From Faeciplasma sp045660445 (GTDB lineage: Bacteria; Bacillota; Clostridia; Oscillospirales; Ruminococcaceae): DNA of 64,000 nt. Below the pieces are notes generated by a model. It saw only the letters and a list, made by a program, of their open reading frames with translations, was not told the origin of the DNA and ran no database searches. A program made the translations under genes and the position numbers. Shown here one piece after another: positions 41,548 to 51,240 of the stretch (the first letter of the stretch is position 1; every line of letters begins with the position of its first letter). The stretch lies in the NCBI GenBank assembly GCA_045660445.1, contig JAZRDR010000003.1, positions 58,813 to 122,812 of the forward strand. The letters are read 5' to 3'.

Positions 41548-42813
41548 ATGAAGCTCTTGCTTAAAAACGCAACCGTATATTTTGGCGGCGAATTTTTGGT
41601 TAAAGACATATTGACCGACGGTGAGGTCTTTTCGCGTATTGATGACAGTATCGATTGCGACGAGGCTGTTGTTTTTGATTTTTCGGATAAGTATATTTTC
41701 CCCGGTTTTGTTGATGTTCACGTTCATCTTCGAGAGCCGGGATTTTGTTTAAAAGAAACCATAAAGTCGGGCACGATGGCCGCCGCTCACGGAGGGTATA
41801 CTACCGTGTTCTCGATGCCAAACCTTAACCCCACACCCGACAGTAAAGAAAATCTCGCCCCTCAGCTTGAAGCTATAAAGAGAGATGCGGTTATAAACGT
41901 CATTCCCTATGGCACGATAACAGTCGGCGAAAAGGGCGAGGAGCTTTCGGATATGGAAGCGATAGCTTGCGACATCTGTGCTTTTTCTGACGATGGCAAG
42001 GGTGTACAAAGCGAAGAGATGATGCTTGAAGCGATGAAGCGCGCTAAAGCTCTTAACAAGATAATCGCCGCACACTGCGAGGATAACTCGCTTTTAGAGG
42101 GCGGATATATCCACAAAGGAAAATATGCTGCCGAGCATGGACACAAAGGCATCTGCTCGGAAAGCGAGTGGGGCCCGATAGCAAGAGATATCGAGCTTTG
42201 CAAGAAAACAGGTGTTAGCTATCACGTTTGCCACGTTTCGGCAAAGGAAAGCGTTGAGATAATAAGGCAAGCCAAGCGTGAGGGTGTTGACATCACCTGT
42301 GAAACAGGCCCTCATTACCTGATCCTTGATGACTCCTGCCTAAAGGAAGAGGGCAGATTTAAAATGAATCCCCCGCTTCGAGACAAGACTGACCGCGAAG
42401 CACTTATAGAAGGCATTAAGGACGGCACGATAGACATGATCGCCACCGACCATGCGCCTCACACCGCAGAGGAGAAATCAAAAGGACTTGAGAAAAGCCT
42501 TATGGGCGTTGTGGGACTTGAAACTGCATTTGCGCAGTGTTATACAAACCTTGTGAAAACGGGAATAATAAGTTTAGAAAAGCTTATAAAGCTTATGAGT
42601 ATATCGCCGGCTGAAAGATTCGGGATCGAATCGGGAATAGAGGTCGGCAAAAAGGCAAATTTAACAGTATTCGATCTTAGCAAAAGTTACACGGTTGATC
42701 CCGATGAGTTTCTTTCAAAAGGAAGAAGCACACCGTTTGAGGGTGACACTGTATACGGCGAATGTTTAATGACAATAACGGAGGGAAAAATTTCATGGAA
42801 AAAAAGCCTTTAA
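41548..42813 (+). CDS. pyrC: Dihydroorotase
   Basis: Cyclises carbamoyl-aspartate to dihydroorotate, 421 aa, class I type. Zinc ligands: HxH in FVDVHVHLREPGF, later His in IIAAHCEDN and YHVCHVSAKES, Asp in DMIATDHAPHT. The start at 41548 is fixed by ATGGAGGTTAATT. First gene of the pyr operon behind a consensus promoter and leader. The 3' end overlaps carA by 19 bp. Confidence 0.95.
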   Translation: MKLLLKNATVYFGGEFLVKDILTDGEVFSRIDDSIDCDEAVVFDFSDKYIFPGFVDVHVHLREPGFCLKETIKSGTMAAAHGGYTTVFSMPNLNPTPDSKENLAPQLEAIKRDAVINVIPYGTITVGEKGEELSDMEAIACDICAFSDDGKGVQSEEMMLEAMKRAKALNKIIAAHCEDNSLLEGGYIHKGKYAAEHGHKGICSESEWGPIARDIELCKKTGVSYHVCHVSAKESVEIIRQAKREGVDITCETGPHYLILDDSCLKEEGRFKMNPPLRDKTDREALIEGIKDGTIDMIATDHAPHTAEEKSKGLEKSLMGVVGLETAFAQCYTNLVKTGIISLEKLIKLMSISPAERFGIESGIEVGKKANLTVFDLSKSYTVDPDEFLSKGRSTPFEGDTVYGECLMTITEGKISWKKSL

Positions 42814-43880
42814 GAAAAATCGTTTTTGAAGACGGCACCCAGCTTTACGGCTATGGCTTCGGCACAAACTGCGACAAGGTTTGCGAGCTTGTCTTTAACA
42901 CCTCGGTCGTTGGATATCAGGAGATCCTTTCCGACCCTGCATATACCGATCAGATGATAGTTATGACCTATCCCCTTATCGGCAACTATGGTATTGCTGA
43001 CGACGACTTCGAGTCTAAAACTCCCACTATCGGCGGCCTTGTCGTTAGAGAATATAACGACTCTCCCTCGAACTTCCGCTATACAAAGACTTTAAGCGAG
43101 ATCATGGAAGAAAACAAGATTCCCGGCATTGAAGGCATCGACACAAGAATGTTAACAAGAAAGCTCCGCGAGAACGGCTCTTGCAAGGTGCTTATCACAA
43201 GTGCTGACACCCCCTTGGAAGAAGCTCTTGAAGATTTGAAGGAGCACGAGCTTGACACCGATTTGGTTGCAAGAGTTAGCTGCAAGAAGAAGTGGTATTC
43301 AAGAACCAACAACCCCAAGCTTAACGTGGTTGCTGTTGACCTTGGCATAAAGCTCAGCTTGGTAAGAGCGCTCAATAAGCTTGGCTGCAACGTGACCGTT
43401 GTTCCTTACAACACCGATGCTGAAGCTATCAAGGCAATGAACCCCGACGGAATTATCATTTCAAGCGGCCCCGGCTCGCCCAATGACATTCCCGAGGTTT
43501 TGGAGCTTGTTAAAAACCTTATCGGCTTCGTTCCCGTTTTGGGCATCGGCCTTGGCCATCAGCTCGTTTGCATGGCACAGGGAGCAAGCATCACCTCCCT
43601 CAGCCACGGACACAGAGGAGGTTATGCTGTTAAGAACCTCTTGACCGGCAAGACCGAGCTTACATCACAAAACCATTCCTATACCGTTGATATTAACGGC
43701 GCAGACCTTGAGCTTACACACATAAACGTTGCAGACAGCTCCTGTGAGGGCGCAAGAAACCTTGAAAAGAAGTGCTTCTCGGTTCAGTATTATCCCGAAA
43801 GCGCTCCCGGCCCGCAGGATTCGATGTATATACTTGAAGATTTCGTTACATTCATGAGAGAGGAGAAGGAAAATGCCTAA
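42795..43880 (+). CDS. carA: Carbamoyl-phosphate synthase small subunit with a degenerate glutaminase triad
   Basis: 361-residue CarA with the normal N-terminal domain and a class I amidotransferase domain. In the expected GICLGHQ motif the sequence is GIGLGHQ, so the nucleophilic Cys is Gly252 (codon GGC at 43548-43550). In the expected QxHPE motif it is QYYPE, so the catalytic His is Tyr333 (TAT at 43791-43793). Glu335 remains. The reading frame is otherwise intact and coupled to carB by an 8-bp overlap, so it is expressed. It should not hydrolyse glutamine, and the CPS would then use free ammonia, as vertebrate CPS I does after losing its Cys. ATG at 42795 follows CGGAGGGAAAAATTTC. Confidence 0.93.
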   Translation: MEKKPLRKIVFEDGTQLYGYGFGTNCDKVCELVFNTSVVGYQEILSDPAYTDQMIVMTYPLIGNYGIADDDFESKTPTIGGLVVREYNDSPSNFRYTKTLSEIMEENKIPGIEGIDTRMLTRKLRENGSCKVLITSADTPLEEALEDLKEHELDTDLVARVSCKKKWYSRTNNPKLNVVAVDLGIKLSLVRALNKLGCNVTVVPYNTDAEAIKAMNPDGIIISSGPGSPNDIPEVLELVKNLIGFVPVLGIGLGHQLVCMAQGASITSLSHGHRGGYAVKNLLTGKTELTSQNHSYTVDINGADLELTHINVADSSCEGARNLEKKCFSVQYYPESAPGPQDSMYILEDFVTFMREEKENA

Positions 43881-46800
43881 GCGTACAGATCTTAAAAAAA
43901 TCATGGTAATCGGCTCGGGACCTATTGTTATCGGTCAGGCTGCCGAATTTGACTATGCAGGCACTCAGGCGTGCTTGGCACTTAAAGAAGAAGGCTATGA
44001 GGTTGTTTTGGCGAACTCCAACCCCGCAACCATCATGACCGATAAGGCTATTGCAGACAAGATCTATATGGAGCCTTTGACTCTTGAATACGTTGCAAAG
44101 ATCTTAAGATACGAGCGTCCCGACGCTATCGTTCCCGGTATCGGCGGACAGACAGGTTTAAACCTTGCAATGCAGCTTGCAAAGAAGGGCGTTTTGGATG
44201 AATGTCAGGTAGAGCTTTTGGGCACCTCCTGCGAGAGTATTGAACGCGCTGAAGACAGAGAGCTCTTTAAAAAGCTCTGCGAGGATTTGGGCGAGCCTGT
44301 TGTTCCCTCTGACATCTCCCACTCTATCGAAGAAGCAATAGAGGTTGCAAACCGCATTGGATATCCCGTTGTTTTGCGCCCTGCTTTCACCTTGGGCGGA
44401 ACAGGCGGCGGCTTTGCAGACAATGAAACCGAACTTGTTGACATTATGAAGAACGCACTTAAGCTTTCTCCCGTTCATCAGGTTTTGGTTGAAAAGTCCA
44501 TCAAGGGCTATAAGGAGATCGAGTTCGAGGTTATGCGTGACTCCTCTGACACTGCGCTTGCGATCTGCTCGATGGAAAACGTTGACCCCGTTGGCATCCA
44601 CACAGGTGACTCGGTGGTTGTCGCTCCTGCTCAGACACTTACAAACAAGGAATATCACCTTTTGCGTGACTCTGCTCTTAAGATCATTCGCGAGCTTAAG
44701 ATCGAAGGCGGCTGCAACGTTCAGTTCGCTTTAGACCCTCAGTCCTTCAACTACTATCTTATCGAGGTTAATCCCCGTGTATCCCGCTCTTCTGCACTTG
44801 CATCAAAGGCAAGCGGCTTCCCCATTGCAAGAGTTACCGCAAAGATCGCTGTCGGCATGAATCTTGACGAGATCAAGATCGCAAATTCCAGCGCTTGCTT
44901 CGAGCCTGCTATCGACTACGTCGTAACCAAGATGCCCAGATTCCCATTTGACAAGTTCACTGCTGCTAACAATCACCTCAGCACTCAGATGAAGGCGACC
45001 GGCGAGGTTATGAGCATCGGCAGAACCTTGGAAGAAAGCTTCCTTAAGGCTGTAAGATCGCTTGAGACCGGCGTTTGCCACCTTTATTTAAAGAAATTCG
45101 ACGATATGCCCACCAAGAAGCTTCTTTCCTATATCAAGATCGGCACTGACGACAGATATATGGCAATCGCAGAGCTTCTTCGCCGCAAGGTTGACATGGG
45201 CGTTATCTGCGACAAAACTCAGATCGACATGCTCTTCCTTGAAAAGATCAAGAACATCGTTGATATGGAATTCATCGTTAAGGCTAACAAGTTTGATCTT
45301 GAAGCACTTAAGGCTGCAAAGAAATTGGGCTTTGGCGACGAATTCATTTCAAAGCTTTGGGAAACTGACGAGGTTAACGTATACAATATGCGCAAGGAAA
45401 ATAACCTCTTCCCTGTTTACAAGATGATCGACTCGTGCGCTGCCGAGCTTGACACATATATCCCTTATTTCTACTCGACCTATGAGCAGGAAAATGAATC
45501 TATTTCTTCTGACAGAAAGAAAGTTATAGTTCTCGGTTCAGGCCCCATCAGAATCGGTCAGGGTGTTGAGTTTGACTACTCCACCGTTCACGCTGTTATG
45601 ACCATTCGTGCAATGGGCTATGAAGCTATTATCATCAACAACAACCCCGAAACCGTTTCGACCGACTATACAATTTCGGACAAGCTTTACTTCGAGCCTT
45701 TGTGTGTTGAAGACGTTATGAACATCATCGAGCTTGAAAAGCCGATGGGCGTTATCGCTTCGCTTGGCGGACAGACCGCTATCAACCTTGCAGAGCCCCT
45801 TATGAGACGCGGCGTTAAGATCATCGGTACCGACGTTGACGCTATCGACAAGGCTGAAAACCGCAAGAGCTTTGAGCATTTGTTGCAGACACTTCAGATC
45901 CCTCAGCCCAAGGGCGTTGCCGTTACAAACATTGAAGACGGTGCCAAGGCTGCTGCAGAGATCGGCTATCCCGTTTTGGTTCGTCCCAGCTTTGTTTTGG
46001 GCGGACGTGCTATGCAGATCGTTTCTAACGAAGAAATGCTCAGACACTATCTTAAGACCGCCGTTGAGGTTGACGAAGACAAGCCCGTTTTGGTTGACCG
46101 CTACATTATCGGTAAGGAAGTTGAGGTTGACGCTGTTTGCGACGGAACTGACGTTTTCGTTCCCGGCATTATGGAGCTTGTTGAAAGAACCGGCGTTCAC
46201 TCGGGCGACTCGATAAGCGTTTATCCCACCTTCTCCATCTCCCAAAAGGTTAGAGAGACAATTTTAGACTATACCAAAAAGCTTGGTATCGGCATCGGAA
46301 TCATCGGTTTATATAACATTCAGTTCATCGTTGACAAGCAAGACAACGTATTCGTAATTGAAGTAAATCCCCGTTCCTCCCGTACTGTTCCCTTCCTTTC
46401 AAAGTCCACAGGATACAGCCTTGCAGACATTGCAACAAAGGTTATCCTTGGCGAAAGCTTGAAGGATCAGGGCATTACCGAGCTTTATCCCAAGGACAAG
46501 GAAAGATGGTATGTTAAGGTTCCTGCATTCAGCTTCTCGAAATTATCAGGACTTGATGCTTACCTCTCTCCCGAAATGAAGTCGACCGGCGAAGCGATCG
46601 GTTATGACAACAAGTTCAACCGCGCACTCTTTAAGGCTTTGCAGGCTTCGGGCATGGCAGTTGCAAACTATGGTACAGTTTTGGCAACCATTGCTGACGA
46701 GGACAAGGAAGAAGCTTTGCCTTTGATCAGACGCTTCTATAACCTTGGCTTTAATATCGAGGCTACACCCGGCACAGCTCAGTTCTTGAAGGATCACGGC

Positions 46801-47052
46801 ATAAGAACAAGAGTCAGATCCAAGATCTCGGACGGAAGCGAAGAAATTTTGGAATCCATCCGTCAGGGACACGTTAGCTACGTTATCAACACCCGCGGCC
46901 TTGGAACAACAGGCGCTTTAAGCGACGGTCACGAGATAAGACAGTGTGCAACCCAGAATAACGTTACCATCTTCACTTCCCTTGATACCGTTAAGGTTCT
47001 TTTGGACGTTTTGGAAGAGACAACAATGGGTATATCCACCATCTGCGATTAA
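43873..47052 (+). CDS. carB: Carbamoyl-phosphate synthase large subunit
   Basis: 1059 residues with two ATP-grasp halves. First half: GSGPIVIGQAAEFDYAGTQA, GGTGGGFADN, EVNPRVSRSSALASKA. Second half: GSGPIRIGQGVEFDYSTVHA, EVNPRSSRTVPFLSKST. A C-terminal MGS-like allosteric domain (NTRGLGTTGALSDGHEIR) is usual for UMP/ornithine control. It synthesises carbamoyl phosphate from bicarbonate, two ATP and ammonia. No obvious active-site loss, in contrast with its CarA partner. Confidence 0.97.
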   Translation: MPKRTDLKKIMVIGSGPIVIGQAAEFDYAGTQACLALKEEGYEVVLANSNPATIMTDKAIADKIYMEPLTLEYVAKILRYERPDAIVPGIGGQTGLNLAMQLAKKGVLDECQVELLGTSCESIERAEDRELFKKLCEDLGEPVVPSDISHSIEEAIEVANRIGYPVVLRPAFTLGGTGGGFADNETELVDIMKNALKLSPVHQVLVEKSIKGYKEIEFEVMRDSSDTALAICSMENVDPVGIHTGDSVVVAPAQTLTNKEYHLLRDSALKIIRELKIEGGCNVQFALDPQSFNYYLIEVNPRVSRSSALASKASGFPIARVTAKIAVGMNLDEIKIANSSACFEPAIDYVVTKMPRFPFDKFTAANNHLSTQMKATGEVMSIGRTLEESFLKAVRSLETGVCHLYLKKFDDMPTKKLLSYIKIGTDDRYMAIAELLRRKVDMGVICDKTQIDMLFLEKIKNIVDMEFIVKANKFDLEALKAAKKLGFGDEFISKLWETDEVNVYNMRKENNLFPVYKMIDSCAAELDTYIPYFYSTYEQENESISSDRKKVIVLGSGPIRIGQGVEFDYSTVHAVMTIRAMGYEAIIINNNPETVSTDYTISDKLYFEPLCVEDVMNIIELEKPMGVIASLGGQTAINLAEPLMRRGVKIIGTDVDAIDKAENRKSFEHLLQTLQIPQPKGVAVTNIEDGAKAAAEIGYPVLVRPSFVLGGRAMQIVSNEEMLRHYLKTAVEVDEDKPVLVDRYIIGKEVEVDAVCDGTDVFVPGIMELVERTGVHSGDSISVYPTFSISQKVRETILDYTKKLGIGIGIIGLYNIQFIVDKQDNVFVIEVNPRSSRTVPFLSKSTGYSLADIATKVILGESLKDQGITELYPKDKERWYVKVPAFSFSKLSGLDAYLSPEMKSTGEAIGYDNKFNRALFKALQASGMAVANYGTVLATIADEDKEEALPLIRRFYNLGFNIEATPGTAQFLKDHGIRTRVRSKISDGSEEILESIRQGHVSYVINTRGLGTTGALSDGHEIRQCATQNNVTIFTSLDTVKVLLDVLEETTMGISTICD

Positions 47053-47062
47053 AACAATAAAT

Positions 47063-47100
47063 CCGAGCAAGCTCACCGATTTTTGCGATGAGCTTCTCGG
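47063..47100 (+). repeat. Strong hairpin between carB and pyrK
   Basis: CCGAG-c-AAGCTCA pairs with TGAGCTT-CTCGG (12 bp, one bulge). No T-run follows, so it is not a usual terminator; it may be an mRNA processing or stability element. In frame +2 the gap also reads as a coding-like 27-residue tail without a start codon (to stop 47129-47131). Confidence 0.6.
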
Positions 47101-47147
47101 CGCATATAAGCAGTTTTTAAAATCATCATAAGAATTGGAGAATCGAT

Positions 47148-47876
47148 TTGAAAAACGTAATTTTTGAAGTTTTGACAAACAAAAAGATCGCCCGCGACGT
47201 GTTTGAGATGACCTTAAAGGGCGACACTTCGGGCATCAACCCCGGAACATTTGTAAACATCAAGCTCGACGGTCTTTATTTAAGACGTCCGATATCCGTT
47301 TGCAATCTTGAAGGCGACGTTTTAACACTTGTTTACAAGGTAGTTGGCGTTGGCACAGAAAAGATGAGCGAAATGATCGCAGGCGAAAAGCTTGATATTT
47401 TAACTCAGCTCGGCAACGGATATGACCTTTCAAACGCAGGCGACAGCCCCGTTTTGATCGGCGGCGGTGTTGGCGTTCCCCCTACATATTTGGCAGCAAG
47501 AAAGCTTGTCGAAATGGGCAAGAAGGTTACCGTTATCATGGGCTTTAACACCCGCGACGAAATTTTCTATGAAGAAGAATTTAAGGCACTTGGAGTTGAC
47601 CTTAGAATCGCGACTGTTGACGGAAGCGTTGGCACAAAGGGCTTTGTAACCGATGCTCTTACGGGACTTGAGCCCTCTTACGTTTACACCTGCGGACCTG
47701 AGCCGATGCTTAAAGCGGTTTATAATGCAACAAAGTGCTCGGGCGAATACAGCTTTGAAGAAAGAATGGGCTGTGGCTTTGGTGCGTGCATGGGCTGCAG
47801 CTGCAAGACAAAATACGGCAACAAGCGAATCTGCAAGGAAGGCCCCGTTCTTGTAAAGGAGGAGATAATATGGTAA
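47148..47876 (+). CDS. pyrK: Dihydroorotate dehydrogenase B, electron-transfer subunit
   Basis: 242-residue FAD/[2Fe-2S] protein linking PyrD to NAD. FAD-binding LYLRRPISVCN, NAD-binding GGGVGVPPTYLAARKL, and the [2Fe-2S] cysteines in CGFGACMGCSCK with the last in RICKEGPV. Start is TTG at 47148, with TTGGAG 7 nt upstream. It overlaps pyrD by 7 bp, as expected for subunits of one complex. Confidence 0.95.
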   Translation: MKNVIFEVLTNKKIARDVFEMTLKGDTSGINPGTFVNIKLDGLYLRRPISVCNLEGDVLTLVYKVVGVGTEKMSEMIAGEKLDILTQLGNGYDLSNAGDSPVLIGGGVGVPPTYLAARKLVEMGKKVTVIMGFNTRDEIFYEEEFKALGVDLRIATVDGSVGTKGFVTDALTGLEPSYVYTCGPEPMLKAVYNATKCSGEYSFEERMGCGFGACMGCSCKTKYGNKRICKEGPVLVKEEIIW

Positions 47877-48781
47877 ACACAAAAGTTAACCTTATGGGTT
47901 TAGAACTTGACAACCCTGTTATCCCCGCAAGCGGAACGTTCGGCTTTGGATATGAATTTGCGGATATTTATGATATAAACATCCTTGGTTCGATCTCTTT
48001 GAAGGGAACCACAAAAGACCCCAGATTCGGAAACCCCACCCCCAGAATCGCTGAGTGTGAGGCAGGACTTATCAACTCTGTCGGGCTTCAGAATCCCGGC
48101 GTTGACAAGGTTATTTCCGAAGAGCTTCCCAAACTTCGAGAGGTTTATAATAAGCCCGCAATTGCAAACTGCGGCGGCTTTTCGATTGAAGAATACGTTG
48201 AGGTTTGTTGTAAACTTGATAAGCAGCCCGAGATCGGCATTTTAGAGGTTAACATCTCCTGCCCCAACGTTCACAACGGCGGCATGAGCTTTGGAACAGA
48301 CCCCAAGGCAGCTTATGAAGTTGTTAAAGCGGTAAAGGCAGTCACAACAAAGCCTGTTTTGGTTAAGCTCAGCCCGAACGTAACCGATATCGTGGCAATC
48401 GCAAAGGCTTGCGAAGAAGCAGGAGCAGACGGCATCTGCTTAATCAACACCCTTTTGGGCATGAGAATAAACCTTAAAAACCGCAAGCCCATCATCGCAA
48501 ACAAAATGGGCGGCTTCTCTGGCCCTGCGATATTCCCCGTTGCCGTTAGAATGGTATATCAGGTTGCAAATGCTGTTAACATTCCCGTTGTGGGTGTTGG
48601 CGGTGTGGCAACTGCCGAAAACGTCATCGAAATGATGATGGCCGGTGCAACTGCCGTTCAGGTGGGAGCAGAAAACCTCGTTAATCCCACGGCTTGCCGT
48701 GATATTATCCTTGATTTGCCGAGGGTTATGGAAAAGTACGGAATTGAAAATTTATCTGATATTATTGGAGGTTGTAAGTAA
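47870..48781 (+). CDS. pyrD: Dihydroorotate dehydrogenase B, catalytic subunit
   Basis: 303-residue FMN barrel oxidising dihydroorotate to orotate. GLINSVGLQNPG, LEVNISCPNVHNGG (the Cys typical of class 1 enzymes) and VGVGGVATAENVIEM for FMN phosphate binding. The ATG at 47870 has AAAGGAGGAGATA upstream; an in-frame Met at 47786 lies inside pyrK and is rejected. Partner PyrK is encoded directly upstream. Confidence 0.95.
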   Translation: MVNTKVNLMGLELDNPVIPASGTFGFGYEFADIYDINILGSISLKGTTKDPRFGNPTPRIAECEAGLINSVGLQNPGVDKVISEELPKLREVYNKPAIANCGGFSIEEYVEVCCKLDKQPEIGILEVNISCPNVHNGGMSFGTDPKAAYEVVKAVKAVTTKPVLVKLSPNVTDIVAIAKACEEAGADGICLINTLLGMRINLKNRKPIIANKMGGFSGPAIFPVAVRMVYQVANAVNIPVVGVGGVATAENVIEMMMAGATAVQVGAENLVNPTACRDIILDLPRVMEKYGIENLSDIIGGCK

Positions 48782-48783
48782 TT

Positions 48784-49482
48784 ATGGGCAAGGACGTTAT
48801 TATTGCATGCGATTTTTCTTCTAAAGAACAGACCATCGCATTTTTGGACAAGTTTGAAGGCAAAAAGCCCTTCGTTAAGATCGGCATGGAGCTTTTCTAT
48901 GCTTGCGGACCTGAGATCGTTAAGGAGATCAAGGCAAGAGGACACAAGATCTTCCTTGATTTAAAGCTTCACGACATTCCCAACACTGTTAAAAAGGCTA
49001 TGAACGTTTTGTCGAACCTTGACGTTGACATGACAAACCTTCACGCAGGCGGAACTGTTTCGATGATGGAAGCAGCACTTGAAGGCCTTACAAGACCCGA
49101 CGGTACAAGACCTATCCTTATCGCTGTAACTCAGCTTACATCCACCGATCAGGAGCGCATGGAGCGTGACCTTTTGATCAACAAGCCTATCGACGAGGTT
49201 GTTATGCACTATGCTCACAACGCTAAGATCGCAGGACTTGACGGCGTTGTTTGCTCTCCCTTGGAAGCTGAAAAGGTTCACAATCTTTGCGGCAAGGACT
49301 TCGTTACAGTTACCCCCGGTGTTAGATTCGCTGACGGCGACGTTGGAGATCAGAAGAGAGTTATGACTCCCGAGCAGGCTAAGCTCATCGGCTCTGACTA
49401 TATCGTTGTGGGACGTCCCATTACTGCAGCAGAAGATCCCGTTGCAGCTTATGAAAGATGCGTTAGAGAATTTGTTGACTAA
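48784..49482 (+). CDS. pyrF: Orotidine 5'-phosphate decarboxylase
   Basis: 232-residue barrel making UMP from OMP. The catalytic Lys/Asp network is in FLDLKLHDIPNTVKKAM near residue 58, with VTPGVRFADGD and SDYIVVGRPIT at the phosphate site. Two bp after the pyrD stop, with TTGGAGGTTGTAAGTAATT as ribosome site. Confidence 0.96.
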   Translation: MGKDVIIACDFSSKEQTIAFLDKFEGKKPFVKIGMELFYACGPEIVKEIKARGHKIFLDLKLHDIPNTVKKAMNVLSNLDVDMTNLHAGGTVSMMEAALEGLTRPDGTRPILIAVTQLTSTDQERMERDLLINKPIDEVVMHYAHNAKIAGLDGVVCSPLEAEKVHNLCGKDFVTVTPGVRFADGDVGDQKRVMTPEQAKLIGSDYIVVGRPITAAEDPVAAYERCVREFVD

Positions 49483-49500
49483 TAAAAGGAGGATTTGACC

Positions 49501-50157
49501 ATGGAAAGCTATAAGAGAGAATTTATTGAATTTTTGAAGGGCGCAGGCGTTTTGAAGTTTGGCGACTTCACCGCAAAGAGCGGCAGAAAGATCCCCTACT
49601 TCATCAATGCTGGCGACATTAAGACAGGTGATCAGATCGCAAAATTGGGCGAATTCTATGCAAAAGCATATCTTGAAAAGGTTGGAAACAAAAGAACCGT
49701 TCTTTACGGTCCTGCTTATAAGGGCATTTCCATTGCAGTTTCTTCCTCGATCGCTCTTTCAAAGAACGGTCTTGACGTTCCTTTCTTCTTCAACAGAAAG
49801 GAAGCTAAGGATCACGGCGAAGGCGGCATCTTTGTTGGATACGTTCCCAAGGAAGGCGAAGAAGTTGTTATCGTTGAGGACGTTATCACCGCAGGCACCG
49901 CTATCAGAGAGAGCATGACAAACCTTAGCTCGTTAGATGGTGTTAAGGTTTGTGCAACGTTTGTTATGGTTGACCGCAAGGAAAAGGGCCAGACCGAAAA
50001 GAGCGCTATGGCTGAAATAGAAGAAGAATTCGGCTTCCCTGTATATTCTGTTGTTGACGTTTATGACATCATCGAATATTTGGAAGAAGACCCTGCTAAC
50101 GAAGAAAACGTTACAAGAATTAAAAACTATCTTGCAATTAACGGAGCAAAAGCATGA
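49501..50157 (+). CDS. pyrE: Orotate phosphoribosyltransferase
   Basis: 218 residues. Joins orotate to PRPP. The PRPP loop is VVIVEDVITAGTAIRES near residue 125, with GPAYKGISIAVS and FFFNRKEAKDHGEGG before it. The start at 49501 is placed by AAAAGGAGGATTTGACC. The 3' end overlaps pyrB by 4 bp. Confidence 0.96.
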   Translation: MESYKREFIEFLKGAGVLKFGDFTAKSGRKIPYFINAGDIKTGDQIAKLGEFYAKAYLEKVGNKRTVLYGPAYKGISIAVSSSIALSKNGLDVPFFFNRKEAKDHGEGGIFVGYVPKEGEEVVIVEDVITAGTAIRESMTNLSSLDGVKVCATFVMVDRKEKGQTEKSAMAEIEEEFGFPVYSVVDVYDIIEYLEEDPANEENVTRIKNYLAINGAKA

Positions 50158-51230
50158 GAAGTCTTATAGACATTTTGGATCTTTCGGTTTCAGAGCTTGA
50201 CTCGATAATCGAAACCGCAATAGATATCAGCGAAAACCCCGATAAATATTCCCAGGTGTGCAAGGGAAGAATTTTGGCAACACTTTTCTTCGAGCCCTCG
50301 ACAAGAACGCGCCTTAGCTTCGAGGCTGCAATGCTTCGCTTGGGCGGAAGCGTTTTGGGCTTTTCTGAGGCAGGCAGTTCATCTGCCGCTAAGGGTGAAA
50401 GCGTTGCCGATACTGCGAAAACAGTAAGCTGTTATGCAGATATCATCGCTATGCGTCACCCGCAGGAGGGCGCACCCTACGTCGCGTCAAAGGCGGCAAC
50501 CATCCCCGTTATCAACGCGGGCGATGGCGGACACAACCACCCCACACAAACACTTGCCGATCTTTTGACCATAAAAAAAGAAACCGGCAGACTTGAAAAT
50601 CTGACAGTTGGCATGTGCGGCGATTTGAAATATGGAAGAACTGTTCACTCGCTTATCTCTGCTCTTTCAAGATATGCCGGTATTAAGGTCGTTCTCATCT
50701 CTCCCAAAGAGCTTAGAATTCCCGACTACGTTAAATCCGACGTTTTGGATAAGTGCGAAATGAACTATCTTGAAACCGAAGGATTAGAAGAAGCTCTTCC
50801 CTCTCTTGACGTGTTGTATATGACAAGAATTCAGCGAGAGAGATTTTCCGACCCTGAAGAATATGAGCGATTAAAGGATTCATACGTTCTCACGTTGGAT
50901 AAGCTTGATAACGCTAAGAAGGATCTTTGCATTATGCATCCGTTGCCCAGAGTTAACGAGATCTCGGTTAAAGTTGATGACGACCCGAGAGCCTGCTATT
51001 TCAAGCAAGCAAAGAACGGAATGTATATGCGCATGGCTTTGATCTTAAAGCTTTTAGGTTATATGGGCGAAACAGGCGAGAGTTTCGAACCTGAGTCGTT
51101 TGAATCAGATGAGCTTAGATGCAAAAATCCCAAGTGCATAACCTTGACCGAGCAGGAGATACGTCACGTATTCAAAAAATGTGATGACGGCAGCACAAGA
51201 TGCATTTATTGCGAGCAAAAGGCTAACTAA
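50154..51230 (+). CDS. pyrB: Aspartate carbamoyltransferase with a fused PyrI-type zinc domain
   Basis: 358 residues. Residues 1-305 are the catalytic chain: FFEPSTRTRLSFE (47-59), AMRHPQEG, GDGGHNHPTQTLADL, MHPLPRVNEI. Residues 320-355 form a four-cysteine knuckle (C323-x4-C328, C350-x2-C353), the spacing of the zinc domain of the E. coli regulatory chain PyrI, but the nucleotide-binding half of PyrI is missing. In PyrI this zinc domain contacts the catalytic chain, so here it may stabilise the trimer without allosteric control. Last gene of the pyr operon, with a terminator at 51241. Confidence 0.94.
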   Translation: MRSLIDILDLSVSELDSIIETAIDISENPDKYSQVCKGRILATLFFEPSTRTRLSFEAAMLRLGGSVLGFSEAGSSSAAKGESVADTAKTVSCYADIIAMRHPQEGAPYVASKAATIPVINAGDGGHNHPTQTLADLLTIKKETGRLENLTVGMCGDLKYGRTVHSLISALSRYAGIKVVLISPKELRIPDYVKSDVLDKCEMNYLETEGLEEALPSLDVLYMTRIQRERFSDPEEYERLKDSYVLTLDKLDNAKKDLCIMHPLPRVNEISVKVDDDPRACYFKQAKNGMYMRMALILKLLGYMGETGESFEPESFESDELRCKNPKCITLTEQEIRHVFKKCDDGSTRCIYCEQKAN

Positions 51231-51240
51231 GTATAATATA

